IMG/VR virus record: IMGVR_UViG_3300050821_000548
Span: 1 to 42,383 of that record
DNA: 42,383 nucleotides
Source of the DNA: a virus
Strand: one strand, 5' to 3'
Shown: one piece after another, positions 25,601 through 33,417 of the stretch
How the letters are laid out: each line of letters starts with the position of its first letter
Position numbering within the stretch: position 1 is the first letter of the stretch
The notes under the pieces: generated by a model
Databases searched by the model: none
What the model saw: only the letters and a program-made list of their open reading frames with translations
Told to the model about the DNA's origin: nothing
Position numbers and translations under genes: made by a program

Positions 25601-26851
25601 CCCACCGATCAATTGCACCGTTGCGCTATTGGCGCTGAGCACACTCGCGATGGTGCCCCAGGTCCACAGAGCGCCAGTCGGGTTGATCTGCCAGCTATTA
25701 AGGTAGAGATCGGGTTCGAGCCCCGTGTTCGTCGTCAGCGCCGTGTAGTACGCGCCGTTCCAACCAACCACTTGCCCGGCCGAATATGGCGTGGCTGGCT
25801 GCCAAGGCAGCGGTTCAGTGAAGATGCGGATTTGCCGGCCAACATCCGTTTGCTGGAGGCCGTTGGTGCCGACTGCGCCACCGGAGTTCACTTGCTGCCA
25901 GAAGCTCGGGCTCAACGCCGGGTTGTTATTGAGGTTGCCGCCAACGAGCGACACATAATCAAATCCACCAGACGTTACGAACTGACCGGAAGGATAGGTC
26001 ACGGTGTTGTCCCATGGCGCATAGCCCATGGTGATGGTGATGACACCGCTGGTGCCGCTGGTGGTCAACTGCGAGCCCGGCACCGGATCGAGATATGGTC
26101 CATCGACGAACGCGGCCGGCGCTATGGTGAAGGGCGCGAACTGTGGTGCCTTCGGCGCCGGCGTGATCGTAATGACCTGAGGCTGCGTTTGACCTTGCAG
26201 CATCACGATATTCGTCTCGGCTTGGACCCCACGGATGGTCTTCCACGATCCATTCGTCCAGGGCGAAGGGAGGTCCACGACGCGAGCAACCTGAGCAGAA
26301 ATTTGTGTAGGGTCCCAGAAGACAGTTCCGCCATCCACGGCCAAGCCGCTGATTGGATCAGTGAGCGTGAACTGATCGCCGGAGAGGTTGTTGATTACGA
26401 ATTGGCGATTGCGAAGGATAGCGCAATCAGCGGTTGCCTGGGCCGACTGGAACAGAAATCCGACTTGATTTCCATTACTCCAGGCTGGAGGAGTTGCGAC
26501 AGTAACAACGGCCGGGTTCGCGGTCGAGATGTTAGTGACCGTAGCGACATCCGAACCAAAGACCAATAAGGGTCCGAAGAAGAAACGAACGTGCCCATCC
26601 GTAAACTCCACGTTGTAAGGGGTCGTCTGCTGCGGCGCGAACTTAATCAGACGACCGGGATTACCGTTGCGAGTAGTCGCGCAGAAGCGTGTGCCGGAAC
26701 GGCGATTGCACGCGCCTTCTTCGAGAGGGATCGCGTTTAAACAAACCTTCATCGCGATCTTGTACCCAGGCAAACTCATGCGGCCCTGCGCGAGAGGGCT
26801 CCATTCACCACCGAGGAAACTTTCTTGGACGAACGAGGCATCCCCTGGCAT
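22637..26851 (-). CDS. Tail tubular protein B / nozzle (gp12-like), enlarged
   Basis: A 1404-residue tail protein. The N-terminus (QESFLGGEWSPLAQGRMSL, NRRSGTRFCATTRNGN, RLIKFAPQQTTPYNVEFTDGHVRFF) is the usual opening of podophage nozzle or 'stabilisation' proteins, which form the end of the tail tube. T7 gp12 is about 800 residues, so this one carries large additions. Three segments look like CBM5/12-like carbohydrate-binding modules (YAPWDNTVTYPSGQFVTSGG near 280, PWQPATPYSAGQVVGWNG near 350, and AWNSGTTYQPGTVVWSGE near 1050), plus a long beta-propeller-like middle. It is coupled to a 32-residue gene upstream by a TAATG overlap. Confidence 0.88.
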   Translation of the reverse strand: MPGDASFVQESFLGGEWSPLAQGRMSLPGYKIAMKVCLNAIPLEEGACNRRSGTRFCATTRNGNPGRLIKFAPQQTTPYNVEFTDGHVRFFFGPLLVFGSDVATVTNISTANPAVVTVATPPAWSNGNQVGFLFQSAQATADCAILRNRQFVINNLSGDQFTLTDPISGLAVDGGTVFWDPTQISAQVARVVDLPSPWTNGSWKTIRGVQAETNIVMLQGQTQPQVITITPAPKAPQFAPFTIAPAAFVDGPYLDPVPGSQLTTSGTSGVITITMGYAPWDNTVTYPSGQFVTSGGFDYVSLVGGNLNNNPALSPSFWQQVNSGGAVGTNGLQQTDVGRQIRIFTEPLPWQPATPYSAGQVVGWNGAYYTALTTNTGLEPDLYLNSWQINPTGALWTWGTIASVLSANSATVQLIGGPLLYTTTVFTWRIGAYSNSTGWPTVGTYYEGRLWLSGAVPNRFDGSNSNNIFVFSPTAPDGTVGDANSVSGVANSEDDNTLTWMKPTSQGILCGSLGGEWLIHASTLNDPITPTSIQFHRVTKYGSGFIEPVSVGFTTCFVQKQGRKILEALADVFSGRFSAPNLTRYAKHLTTAGLAELTYQEELAPVLWARCNDGSLIGCTYRRVSAFASEDPVFFGWHRHILGSGRLVESISAGPSIGGTLDNLSMVTNDPATGIRHVEVMTDLFDANSPITSSWFVDDAVTPSGCQVQTINGKTGVTFYGLWHLNGKTVSVSVGGLDVGDFAIASGSVFVPFGSDANGLFTQAYLTSLETNGVVYPFSTLINTVVTNTPALSPTPATALPIPAPTGTITTSNGTPLVDLVNNLLYQFSTTGPNFGITKTNILTGAQINQAVLANAPTGLPLYTLGFDGSLFYQSSAPFQLNKINPNSLTVTGSIALGSGAGIPHVGATWLAQNAACVQSGGTNYIVTFDQGCDQLNVVNTDNMTFCGFTTLNPPSGNQIPGGAGVMCAGHSGADYGEVFSIVSNASGIALRSLKIAAIDVITCTAANAPLIIAQGQIPVLGLNFPVAANQWNPPGAPIAAWNSGTTYQPGTVVWSGETFPLGYYLSIALSGNTNKNPTGGGNQTFWAPYPVNPCITMQLRNTLAPGAFGTGASAISALSMVVDQSDGNIIVQLTFTGGSTGQGVAKLRASDGTILWFTPLPTTQVVLGASSSQNLNRVIGFTLAIMSPNVDGTGQYPVYVFNTRNGTFTTYHVGGLQNQGGYIFDAVGGRVISYGNLVAGSPGMPTQTPPNANGWVDQWSVFQLGTIFFGSTTAISSGTIPAVIGFTYTTQGQILRPNDREAVGAMTGPGFGKTKRQHQFAALIQAGVVGTMSFGTEFTHLHPANFTDATRRALLSPLTLFSDIWWDTIDDSYSFNSQDCWQISRPVPGIIAAIGGFIHTQDR

Positions 26852-26949
26852 TACGAATGCTTGCGGAGATAAGCCGCAGCCTCCTCTAAAAGATCAGCGT
26901 TATCATAAACTCGCTTCTCTTCAACGCTTTTGTAATTCCCTCGTCCCAT
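26851..26949 (-). CDS. 32-residue peptide between the two tail tubular genes
   Basis: A short frame (MGRGNYKSVEEKRVYDNADL, then a helical LLEEAAAYLRKHS) that fills the gap between the two tail tubular genes exactly. Its start follows the upstream stop by one base, with AGGA upstream, and its TAA overlaps the nozzle ATG. Length, charge pattern and codon use look genuine. Its last codons include AGGAGG (26880s), so it may also serve to deliver ribosomes to the nozzle gene. Confidence 0.5.
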   Translation of the reverse strand: MGRGNYKSVEEKRVYDNADLLEEAAAYLRKHS

Positions 26950-26950
26950 T

Positions 26951-28504
26951 TTAAATCCTACACGTAATCCAGTCGTCCAGCGGCGGCTCTGTAGGCCCGG
27001 TCTCGATACCATTCACCATAATGGCTTCATTACGGAAGAGAGTATAGTGAGCGCGAGCGGCGGCGAGCTTCGCATCCGACTGAGTGAGAACTTCGCAAGT
27101 GCCTTCCGCGATCCGTGCGGCCAGCATCTCGCAGAACATGGGGTCCATCTTTGAGACCACTGTTACATTGGCTCCGAAGCGATAAGTGATCGGGAAGTTG
27201 GTCTGGGACGTGAGGTAGTTACCCTCCAATTCCCAATCGGTGTATTGCAGTCCTGAAGGCGCTCCCAGAAAGGACGTGGACCCACGCTTCGGGTCCTGCG
27301 GGGCCTCGCGCAGAAATCCGTTCGGCAACTGAAAGACATTCTTATTGATGGTTTGCGTCGTTGGCCCAGAGCCGACCGGATAAGTGATATTGAGGTCCGT
27401 GACCGTTGCATTCAGGTGGAGCCACTCGCCCAAAGCGGTCGTCGATGCGTAAACGGGTGTCCATGGGTTCACCTGTCCTGTCTTAATCCACGTTCCGTTC
27501 GTCGGGTTATTGGCCGGAGGAACCGGCGCTGTCAGCGGGTTGTTCCCTAGGTTGGCGTTGATGAGTGAGATGTAGATGAAGCCGTCGATCCCCGCGACAA
27601 GTGTATTTTTAGCGTAGGAAACGCCGTTATTCCATATCGGGTAAGCTCCGATAAGACTGCCTGTAGCAGCCCAATTTGTGCCGTTGTCTCCAACTGGATT
27701 GTGATTGAGATTTCCATTGTTAACGGAGGAGTAGACTTTTCCATCGGTGCCGCTGGCGAGTTGTCCGGCTGCATAGGTGATACCCCCGCTCCAAGGAAAA
27801 TAGAACCCAGGAATGTTATTTTGGTTCAGGTCAATCGTGCTTTGGAAAAAATAGCCATCAGCGCTCTGCACCACCGCGCCATCTTGATATGCTGTCGTGT
27901 TAACCCAAAGATCGGCAGTGCCAGGATTGTTCGAGTTATTGCCAATCAGAGATTTGAAGACGTTGATCGACCCATCCAGGTTCGTCGTGTAGACAAGATC
28001 GCCGGAGTTGTATGCGTGCGCTCCACCCACACTGCTCGTTGCCAACTGTGGGTCGAAAGGCGACACGTTCATCGATCCGAAGTAGTTGTCCCATACAGGG
28101 TCAACACCGGGGATGCGATTCACGTTAACGTCGATGTCGGAAACCCAGATGTTCCCCAAAGCATCGGCTACGATACTACCGTAATCATACTCGGTCGTAG
28201 CGCTCCATAGCGCTGGCACGAATAACATAGTAGGAAGCGACGCAGAGACCGTCTGCGGAGCCGTTGGCGTAGCCTGGGCCGGCACTGGCTGGTTGATCGG
28301 ATACATAACGGCTTTGCGGATCGAAAACCGCCATACATTGCGGCGCAGTTCCGCATTGCGGAGTTTGTCGTAGACAAACCCGATTTCAGCACCGGCTAGA
28401 CTGCCATCATTGAAGGCGGTAATCGGCCTTTGGCCAAGAAGCTGTAGGGCTCGGTTGGCGATGCTCAGGCTGTCGGTGAAGTTAAGTGGTGTGACATTGG
28501 ACAC
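26951..28504 (-). CDS. Tail tubular protein A / adaptor (gp11-like) with inserted modules
   Basis: A 517-residue protein. The N-terminal 65 residues (SLSIANRALQLLGQRPITAF, YDKLRNAELRRNVWRFSIRK) and the C-terminal 60 (CEMLAARIAEGTCEVLTQSD, LAAARAHYTLFRNEAIMVNG) are the two halves of a gp11-type adaptor, which joins portal and nozzle and is normally about 200 residues. Between them lie about five 40-50-residue modules following W-x5-Y-x2-G, an aromatic-rich centre and N-x-N-x-x-P, as in CBM5/12-type carbohydrate-binding domains. The insert would project from the tail ring and could bind surface glycans (inference). Confidence 0.85.
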   Translation of the reverse strand: MSNVTPLNFTDSLSIANRALQLLGQRPITAFNDGSLAGAEIGFVYDKLRNAELRRNVWRFSIRKAVMYPINQPVPAQATPTAPQTVSASLPTMLFVPALWSATTEYDYGSIVADALGNIWVSDIDVNVNRIPGVDPVWDNYFGSMNVSPFDPQLATSSVGGAHAYNSGDLVYTTNLDGSINVFKSLIGNNSNNPGTADLWVNTTAYQDGAVVQSADGYFFQSTIDLNQNNIPGFYFPWSGGITYAAGQLASGTDGKVYSSVNNGNLNHNPVGDNGTNWAATGSLIGAYPIWNNGVSYAKNTLVAGIDGFIYISLINANLGNNPLTAPVPPANNPTNGTWIKTGQVNPWTPVYASTTALGEWLHLNATVTDLNITYPVGSGPTTQTINKNVFQLPNGFLREAPQDPKRGSTSFLGAPSGLQYTDWELEGNYLTSQTNFPITYRFGANVTVVSKMDPMFCEMLAARIAEGTCEVLTQSDAKLAAARAHYTLFRNEAIMVNGIETGPTEPPLDDWITCRI

Positions 28505-28513
28505 GTTTCCACC

Positions 28514-30136
28514 TTATTGGACTTCAACGATGCTCAGTAAGAATGGACCAGCGGCCGATGCGATAGCCGTTATCTCTCGGCGGTCCATATTCCCTTTAGC
28601 ATCGTACATCTCATACTGGTCGAGCGGTCCTGTTGCCGCTGCGGGATTAAGGACGATGCCCGTTCCGGCCACAGCGGCAACATGGAAGTTAAGAGTAATG
28701 GTCCCGGCGCTCGGGTTCTTTATGCATCGATATTTCGCATTAGGATTTGCCGCCAATATGGTTGTACTCACATTTGTGACGTTTACAGGCGTAATCGCGA
28801 GGGCTAATGAATTTGGCAGTGGTGAAACCAACTGCATAGCCGGGGTAACGACGCCATCTTTATCCGTGGTGCCAGCCAAGCGTGGATTGCGAGCGGCTTC
28901 ATACGAAGGCGAAATAGAGAAAGCCACGTTATCGATAGCATTCGAATTCTGCAACGCAGCAGCGAGCAACAAACACCCTGCTTGAGTGGGATGGATACCA
29001 TCGTCTGTAATGCCACCGGCCGCGCCGGTAACGACCCATTTGTTGCTCTCACGGGCATACATGAGAACGTCAGCGATCTCGATTACGCCGTCTACCCATG
29101 CCGGCCTGTCACCAACACCAACGCCGTAAGCGCCGCTGCCGCTCACCGCACCACGCATCCAATCGTTGAGGAGGAACAAAGTGGAGTTCTTACCTTCGGT
29201 GAAAAAACCAGTCGGCTTTTGTCCGCTAATTGTTGCCCAACTGTCACTGGATGCCGAATTAGCTGGTATCGTAGACAGAATGAACTTGCAAGTCGGTGGC
29301 AGGAGGTTGTGGAACCTCAAATAGTTGGATTTTGTAGTCTCAATCAGCGAACCAGCGCCGACATCGTTTAAACCCAACTGGCAAACCACATGCGACACCC
29401 AAGAGGCAAGGGCGATACGATTTGTAGCGAGCCCACCAGCCCACGCATTAATTGTGTCAGCCGAAGTTCCACCATTGATGTAGCCGTACTTTGCTCCGAC
29501 CGTTCGGGCCAAGAGGCCCATGTCGCCCGTGTTATCATTGACGCTATCATGCGAATTTGCCACGCGGCTATCGCCAGCAAGCAAGAATGATGGTTGGCTC
29601 GTAACACCGATGATCGCAGCCGGCCCAAACCAGAAGTTAGCGCCGCCACCATCGACTACCGTACCACTTAGGGTCTGATCAGTCGCGCCAGTGATCGTCT
29701 GGGCATCACCGAGAACCGTGGCCTTGAGACCATCGGATTTAAACGGCAAGCTCGCGACGCCGGGGTTGAAGAAGATACGAACCCAGAAACCCGTTTTCGC
29801 CGGGATCGTAACCGGAACGACATCCGAAAGAAGGGTCGAATTGTTCAGAACTGATCCCGAAGTCGCACCGGCAAATTTGATCTGCGAAAACACGCCGGCC
29901 GGGTATTCGATGGATGCTGTAACGGTCGCCGCTTGGCCCGGCGCAGTCTCGCCCGCCGCGCCATTGACCCAGAAATTCGGGATGACAATTTGCAAGCCCG
30001 AGACGCCCACCATAGTACGGTGGAAGCTGCGTGACATCATGGCCGTGCCATGCGCAGCATCCAACTGGTTCGGGAATGCACCACGCGTGGCCACGACGCC
30101 AAGATACGGGGCGATACTCGCTTGCTGATTGCTCAT
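28514..30136 (-). CDS. SGNH/GDSL hydrolase tail spike candidate
   Basis: A 540-residue protein. Residues 1-180 are beta-rich. Residues 183-390 are an SGNH hydrolase with all four blocks: GDS with Ser190 (LLAGDSR), Gly222 (INGGTS), GLND with Asn257, and DGIHPT with Asp379 and His382. A C-terminal 140-residue beta domain follows, probably for trimerisation or binding. Such enzymes deacetylate or de-esterify capsule, LPS or exopolysaccharide, so this is a likely depolymerase-type receptor-binding protein. It follows the small virion genes, and GTTTAAAC (29366) encodes part of the GLND block. Confidence 0.85.
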   Translation of the reverse strand: MSNQQASIAPYLGVVATRGAFPNQLDAAHGTAMMSRSFHRTMVGVSGLQIVIPNFWVNGAAGETAPGQAATVTASIEYPAGVFSQIKFAGATSGSVLNNSTLLSDVVPVTIPAKTGFWVRIFFNPGVASLPFKSDGLKATVLGDAQTITGATDQTLSGTVVDGGGANFWFGPAAIIGVTSQPSFLLAGDSRVANSHDSVNDNTGDMGLLARTVGAKYGYINGGTSADTINAWAGGLATNRIALASWVSHVVCQLGLNDVGAGSLIETTKSNYLRFHNLLPPTCKFILSTIPANSASSDSWATISGQKPTGFFTEGKNSTLFLLNDWMRGAVSGSGAYGVGVGDRPAWVDGVIEIADVLMYARESNKWVVTGAAGGITDDGIHPTQAGCLLLAAALQNSNAIDNVAFSISPSYEAARNPRLAGTTDKDGVVTPAMQLVSPLPNSLALAITPVNVTNVSTTILAANPNAKYRCIKNPSAGTITLNFHVAAVAGTGIVLNPAAATGPLDQYEMYDAKGNMDRREITAIASAAGPFLLSIVEVQ

Positions 30137-30154
30137 CGGACCATCCCTTCAGGA

Positions 30155-30373
30155 TTAGATCGGCGGGATCGATACCGTACCGAGTTTAGCGCCGTTCTCC
30201 AACAAATACTTCTCGACGTTGCGCATGAACAGGATCACGTCTTTAATCGTCGAGGACTTGCCTGTGTCAATGCGAAGCTCGAAGTCGGTACCGCCTGTGG
30301 CTGCGCCGGTTGTCATTGTGAACTCATTACCAAAGAGGTTGGAACGGTTCATACCAAAGAATTCAGAAGCCAT
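30155..30373 (-). CDS. Small virion-associated protein, paralogue-like of the next gene
   Basis: A 72-residue protein (MASEFFGMNRSNLFGNEFTM; DFELRIDTGKSSTIKDVILFMRNVEKYLLENG). A GGAGA Shine-Dalgarno precedes the ATG. The shape, a strand-rich N-terminus followed by a helix containing K-D-V-I-x-x-M-x-x-V-E-K-Y-L, resembles the C-terminal helix of the next protein upstream (RFQVKLMIDVLKNYL), so the two may be related. Genes like these recur between capsid and tail genes of podophages; a decoration or tail-attachment role is inferred from place only. Confidence 0.65.
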   Translation of the reverse strand: MASEFFGMNRSNLFGNEFTMTTGAATGGTDFELRIDTGKSSTIKDVILFMRNVEKYLLENGAKLGTVSIPPI

Positions 30374-30385
30374 TGTCTTTCTCCA

Positions 30386-30616
30386 TTAAGGCGCTAGGCC
30401 AAGGATGTTGCTGCCGAACGGCGGCGCATCCGAGTTCAGATAATTCTTCAGAACGTCGATCATCAGTTTCACCTGAAACCGGCTCAAGCCGGCCGGAGCG
30501 ACGTTGCCCGTGCCAATCGCAATGTAAACGTCAGCGGTCGGGGCACTGGTTCCTTCAGCCACGCTCGGGTTGGTCAGTTGTTGACCTTGATTGATGCTAA
30601 TAAACACGCCAGCCAT
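30386..30616 (-). CDS. Small virion-associated protein
   Basis: A 76-residue protein: MAGVFISINQGQQLTNPSVAEG, a strand-rich middle (ADVYIAIGTGNVAPAG), and a C-terminal helix RFQVKLMIDVLKNYLNSD. GGGAG lies 8 bases before the ATG. It has the same length and general layout as its downstream neighbour. No domain is recognised. Short, beta-rich and located in the structural operon, it could be a head-decoration or tail-spike base component. Confidence 0.65.
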   Translation of the reverse strand: MAGVFISINQGQQLTNPSVAEGTSAPTADVYIAIGTGNVAPAGLSRFQVKLMIDVLKNYLNSDAPPFGSNILGLAP

Positions 30617-30628
30617 GGTTAATCTCCC

Positions 30629-31405
30629 TTATATCGGTAGTATACCACTACCACGAACGAATGCAAGCGCCGAAACAAGCGCACCATTAAGCAGGGCCAC
30701 GTTAGTAGCCACACTAGTATCCGTCTGAATGAGCACATTGGCGCTCGCAATGATCGCTTGCGCGTTGGTGAGGTCGGTGCTCACAGTCGTCGTGCTCAGA
30801 GCATTCGCGCTGGTCACACTCAGAGCCGTTGCAGTCTTCGTAGTGCCTCCCTGCGTTGATGTAGCAGACGCGCTGCTCTTAGCAGCCGCAGTCGCAGTCT
30901 TTGTCGTTCCCGCGCTCGTTTGAGCCGTTGTAGCAGCCATCTGTGACGTAACAAAGGCAGTGAGGGCCGTATTAAGTGCCACACCAATACCCGCACCCGC
31001 CCACTGAGCATGTGTCAACCCCGTCGCGCCGCCGAACGTGAATTGATGCGTGCCGGCATTGTACGTGTCGCCGGTAATCGCGATGATCGCGGCAGCAACC
31101 GCGTCATAGTCCGCGAATGAGGTCGTCAGGTTCGTCGTGACTGCGGCCGTGTTTGTGACATCGGTTGCCGCGTCGTTGTCGGCGGTCGTGGTGTTCGTGA
31201 CATCGGTGTTTACGTTCGTAACCAACGTCGCCATCGAGTTGTCGGCGGCGGTCGCGTTAGTCTGCGCCGTGGTGATAAGTGTCGCGAGAGCAGCGAGGTC
31301 CGTTACCGCTTGCGCGATGGAACTCGCAAGGTTTGAGGTTGTGATCGGAACTTGGCCAACAGAATTAGGCGTCCCGAGCGTTACGGCGACCGCTACGAGA
31401 GCCAT
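30629..31405 (-). CDS. Ala/Thr-rich repetitive structural protein
   Basis: A 258-residue protein made largely of Ala, Thr, Asn, Ser and Val with no aromatic clusters, except a central segment (ITGDTYNAGTHQFTFGG, HAQWAGAGIGV). Repeated T-N-x-x-A-x-x-D-N and A-x-x-x-T-K-T-A-T-A patterns predict a long helical or coiled rod on each side of that centre. The start at ATG 31405, one base after the upstream TAA, implies coupling. A fibrous spacer or tail-fibre shaft is plausible; no family is recognised. High Ala/Thr content can also be a sign of low-complexity expansion. Confidence 0.65.
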   Translation of the reverse strand: MALVAVAVTLGTPNSVGQVPITTSNLASSIAQAVTDLAALATLITTAQTNATAADNSMATLVTNVNTDVTNTTTADNDAATDVTNTAAVTTNLTTSFADYDAVAAAIIAITGDTYNAGTHQFTFGGATGLTHAQWAGAGIGVALNTALTAFVTSQMAATTAQTSAGTTKTATAAAKSSASATSTQGGTTKTATALSVTSANALSTTTVSTDLTNAQAIIASANVLIQTDTSVATNVALLNGALVSALAFVRGSGILPI

Positions 31406-31406
31406 T

Positions 31407-31622
31407 TTACACGATCCCCATGTCCGCTGCTGAACCCATGATATGATCGTAGGCAGCATTTAAAGCGTACCGCAACTGGCCTTGCTTTGTAACAAGAGAA
31501 GTATCGACTGCAACTGTTACACCACCACCTTGGGCTGATGATCGGGACACCACAGTCGAAGAAGGCGAACCATCCGCCCGTGCCCCTTTACTGACCGCGA
31601 CGTTTACATAAAACACAGTCAT
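31407..31622 (-). CDS. Small hypothetical virion-region protein
   Basis: A 71-residue protein starting MTVFYVNVAVSKGARADG, with a Ser-rich middle and a C-terminal helix (QLRYALNAAYDHIMGSAAD). AGGAG lies 7 bases before the ATG. Beta strands at the start followed by a helix suggest a compact domain. Its stop is one base before the Ala/Thr-rich protein start, so both are probably co-translated. No function is recognised. Confidence 0.6.
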   Translation of the reverse strand: MTVFYVNVAVSKGARADGSPSSTVVSRSSAQGGGVTVAVDTSLVTKQGQLRYALNAAYDHIMGSAADMGIV

Positions 31623-31643
31623 GGCACACTCCTAATAGGGTCC

Positions 31644-31713
31644 CACGCGGCGGGGCGGAATGTCGCCGGAGGGGAGGAGGGCTGCCCCTTCCATCCCGCC
31701 CGCGCGCCGCGTG
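31644..31713 (-). terminator. GC-rich inverted repeat downstream of the capsid gene pair; possible attenuator
   Basis: Arms at 31644-31651 (CACGCGGC) and 31706-31713 (GCCGCGTG) are perfect 8-bp complements around a 54-base GC-rich interior that can itself fold (GGGGCAGCCC core on the minus strand). It begins 7 bases after the stop of the 207-residue virion protein gene. No U-tract follows, so it is not a standard intrinsic terminator. It could lower transcription past the highly expressed capsid genes or protect the 3' end of a processed mRNA. Confidence 0.3.
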
Positions 31714-31719
31714 AGAGGT

Positions 31720-32343
31720 TTACGCTGCGAATTCGCACTCGACGTTAATCGCCGTGCCAGCCGCAGCAACAGTCGCCGCCGTCGAGAGGTACAACAGGAA
31801 GTCGAAGTTACCGCCTGGGTCCTGCGCGACGCCTTGTGCGTTGACGAAGCCAAACACGTCCCAAATGTCGTCTTCGAGGTTAGCAGCCGTATAGGTGCCA
31901 TTGAAGGTGATATCTTTCGGGCCGGTCGTACCAACCACGTTTGCAAGCGAGATCGTGCCGAACAGTTTGTTCGGGCTCGCATACGCCGCGATGGTCGTGG
32001 TCGCTCCGGTGTTCGCCGAAGTCGGGATCAAGTTCTGCAACGACGCCTGGGTGCCGTCGAAGGCACTATCAGAGAAGATCAAGTTTACGTCGAAGCTCGG
32101 GCCAGTCGTGCCAAGCGGAGTAGCGCCTGGAACGTCGAGCCGAACACGTTTGATCTTCGCGGTCGAGGGAATGCGACATGCCTTGTAGGTGTTGGTCGTG
32201 GTCGCCAAACCACCAGTCGTCGGAGACACAAAGTCAGTCTGTGCCTTCCGATAAAACGGGCTACCTTCGCCGGCCGTAGCAACCACGATGGGCTGAGCAT
32301 CAAGGTTCGTGATCGACGGGGACTTGAGGTTTTCTGCGCTCAT
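31720..32343 (-). CDS. Virion protein following the capsid gene
   Basis: A 207-residue beta-rich protein without signal peptide or membrane helix (IKRVRLDVPGATPLGTTGPS, FDVNLIFSDSAFDGTQ, FNGTYTAANLEDDIWDVFGF, FDFLLYLSTAATVAAAGTAI). A clear AGGAG lies 7 bases before the ATG. Genes of this size and composition often follow the major capsid gene in phages with this kind of head, where they encode decoration or minor structural proteins. The call is by context; no specific family is recognised. Confidence 0.7.
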   Translation of the reverse strand: MSAENLKSPSITNLDAQPIVVATAGEGSPFYRKAQTDFVSPTTGGLATTTNTYKACRIPSTAKIKRVRLDVPGATPLGTTGPSFDVNLIFSDSAFDGTQASLQNLIPTSANTGATTTIAAYASPNKLFGTISLANVVGTTGPKDITFNGTYTAANLEDDIWDVFGFVNAQGVAQDPGGNFDFLLYLSTAATVAAAGTAINVECEFAA

Positions 32344-32367
32344 GGGTTATCTCCTGCTTCCCAACCG

Positions 32368-33306
32368 TTACGGGGTGATGTCCGCGCCGGTCGTATCGGC
32401 ACAGAGGACTTGGATGACCTTGCCCAACTGCGTGCGGGTCGCCCCGTACATCGTCTGGACATAGAGATCATAGGGCTCGCCCGACAGGTCGTTACGGATC
32501 GAGATGCGGGAAGTCATGTCCTTCCACATTCCGAGGTACACGCCGGTCTTCACGAAGATGAGGACGCCGCGCGTGGTGCCAACGGTGGTCTGCGGAAGAC
32601 GCTCGGACACGACGATATCGTAGCCGAGGAAGCGCCGGAGTCGGCCGTCCACCAGAACAGGGTGATCGCCGAACTCGGTGGACACGACTTGGACCTGGGA
32701 CAAAAGATCAGCCTCTTGCTGCGAACCAATCACCGCAGTCGGAGGGTCCATGTCGAGGTCGTTGTGGTAATGTTGCAGGATGCGCCGAGCTTCGATCAAC
32801 TTCGCAACCGAAAGACCGTTCGCCGAGCCACCACCAGTGCCGAAGTTCGCGGCAACCTGATAGGAAGCAGTCGTGAAGGTCTCGGACGTGAGCGAGGCCG
32901 CATCTTGGCCGATCTGCGAAGTCGCAGTCGCCTGAAGGATAATCACGTCATCCCATGCGCGAGCAACCGAGGCCGCAGCCGCAGCAGTAAGCTGCGATTT
33001 CGGGTCCACAATAGTCTGCAATTCGTCGAAGCTATCGACGAGCAAATCCTCTTCACCTTCCTGCGGGAACACCCAACGCCGGGTGTACTGCGGATCGGTG
33101 CGGTTCTTCGGGGCAAATCGACCGGCAGGTGCCTTCAGAGTGACCGCGCCGATTTGGTTAATCGGGGAAGCCATCTTACCAACGTGCATGCCTTCGCTGA
33201 CCTTGCCGCGAAGTTTCGAGGTCTTTTGCTGGAGCAGAAGCTCCAGGTTGGTCGAGAATTGGGTGGTATATAGCGGAAACAGGCCGTTGTCCGTGCTGGT
33301 AGCCAT
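32368..33306 (-). CDS. Major capsid protein
   Basis: A 312-residue protein following scaffold-like and portal genes, with an HK97-like layout: an N-terminal arm (FSTNLELLLQQKTSKLRGKV), Ala-rich helix (LTAAAAASVARAWDDVIILQ), spine-like helix (SVAKLIEARRILQHYHNDLD) and C-terminal strands (VLIFVKTGVYLGMWKDMTSR, EPYDLYVQTMYGATRTQLGK). GGAG lies 8 bases before the ATG. The near-consensus sigma70 promoter at 33418-33446 sits directly upstream with a roughly 105-base leader, consistent with the highest late expression. Confidence 0.88.
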   Translation of the reverse strand: MATSTDNGLFPLYTTQFSTNLELLLQQKTSKLRGKVSEGMHVGKMASPINQIGAVTLKAPAGRFAPKNRTDPQYTRRWVFPQEGEEDLLVDSFDELQTIVDPKSQLTAAAAASVARAWDDVIILQATATSQIGQDAASLTSETFTTASYQVAANFGTGGGSANGLSVAKLIEARRILQHYHNDLDMDPPTAVIGSQQEADLLSQVQVVSTEFGDHPVLVDGRLRRFLGYDIVVSERLPQTTVGTTRGVLIFVKTGVYLGMWKDMTSRISIRNDLSGEPYDLYVQTMYGATRTQLGKVIQVLCADTTGADITP

Positions 33307-33394
33307 GGTTCATCTCCAAAACTGAGAAACGCCGGCCTTATCCATCACGGGGGCCAAGACCGATACCGCCGCCTCCTGGCAGTTGTGGCTCGGT

Positions 33395-33409
33395 GTCAGA
33401 ATACCTGAC
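33395..33409 (-). promoter_or_regulatory. Hairpin at the 5' end of the capsid transcript
   Basis: GTCAG (33395-33399) and CTGAC (33405-33409) are perfect complements around a 5-base loop. On the minus strand the hairpin would begin about one base after the predicted transcription start of the capsid promoter. 5'-terminal hairpins are known to slow RNA decay from the 5' end in bacteria; that role here is inference. Confidence 0.4.
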
Positions 33410-33417
33410 TATGGGGT

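Noticed and set aside
31660-33273. A 537-codon plus-strand frame opposite the capsid genes
   Set aside because: Antisense to the capsid and adjacent genes, Arg-rich, no motif; a shadow of biased codon use.
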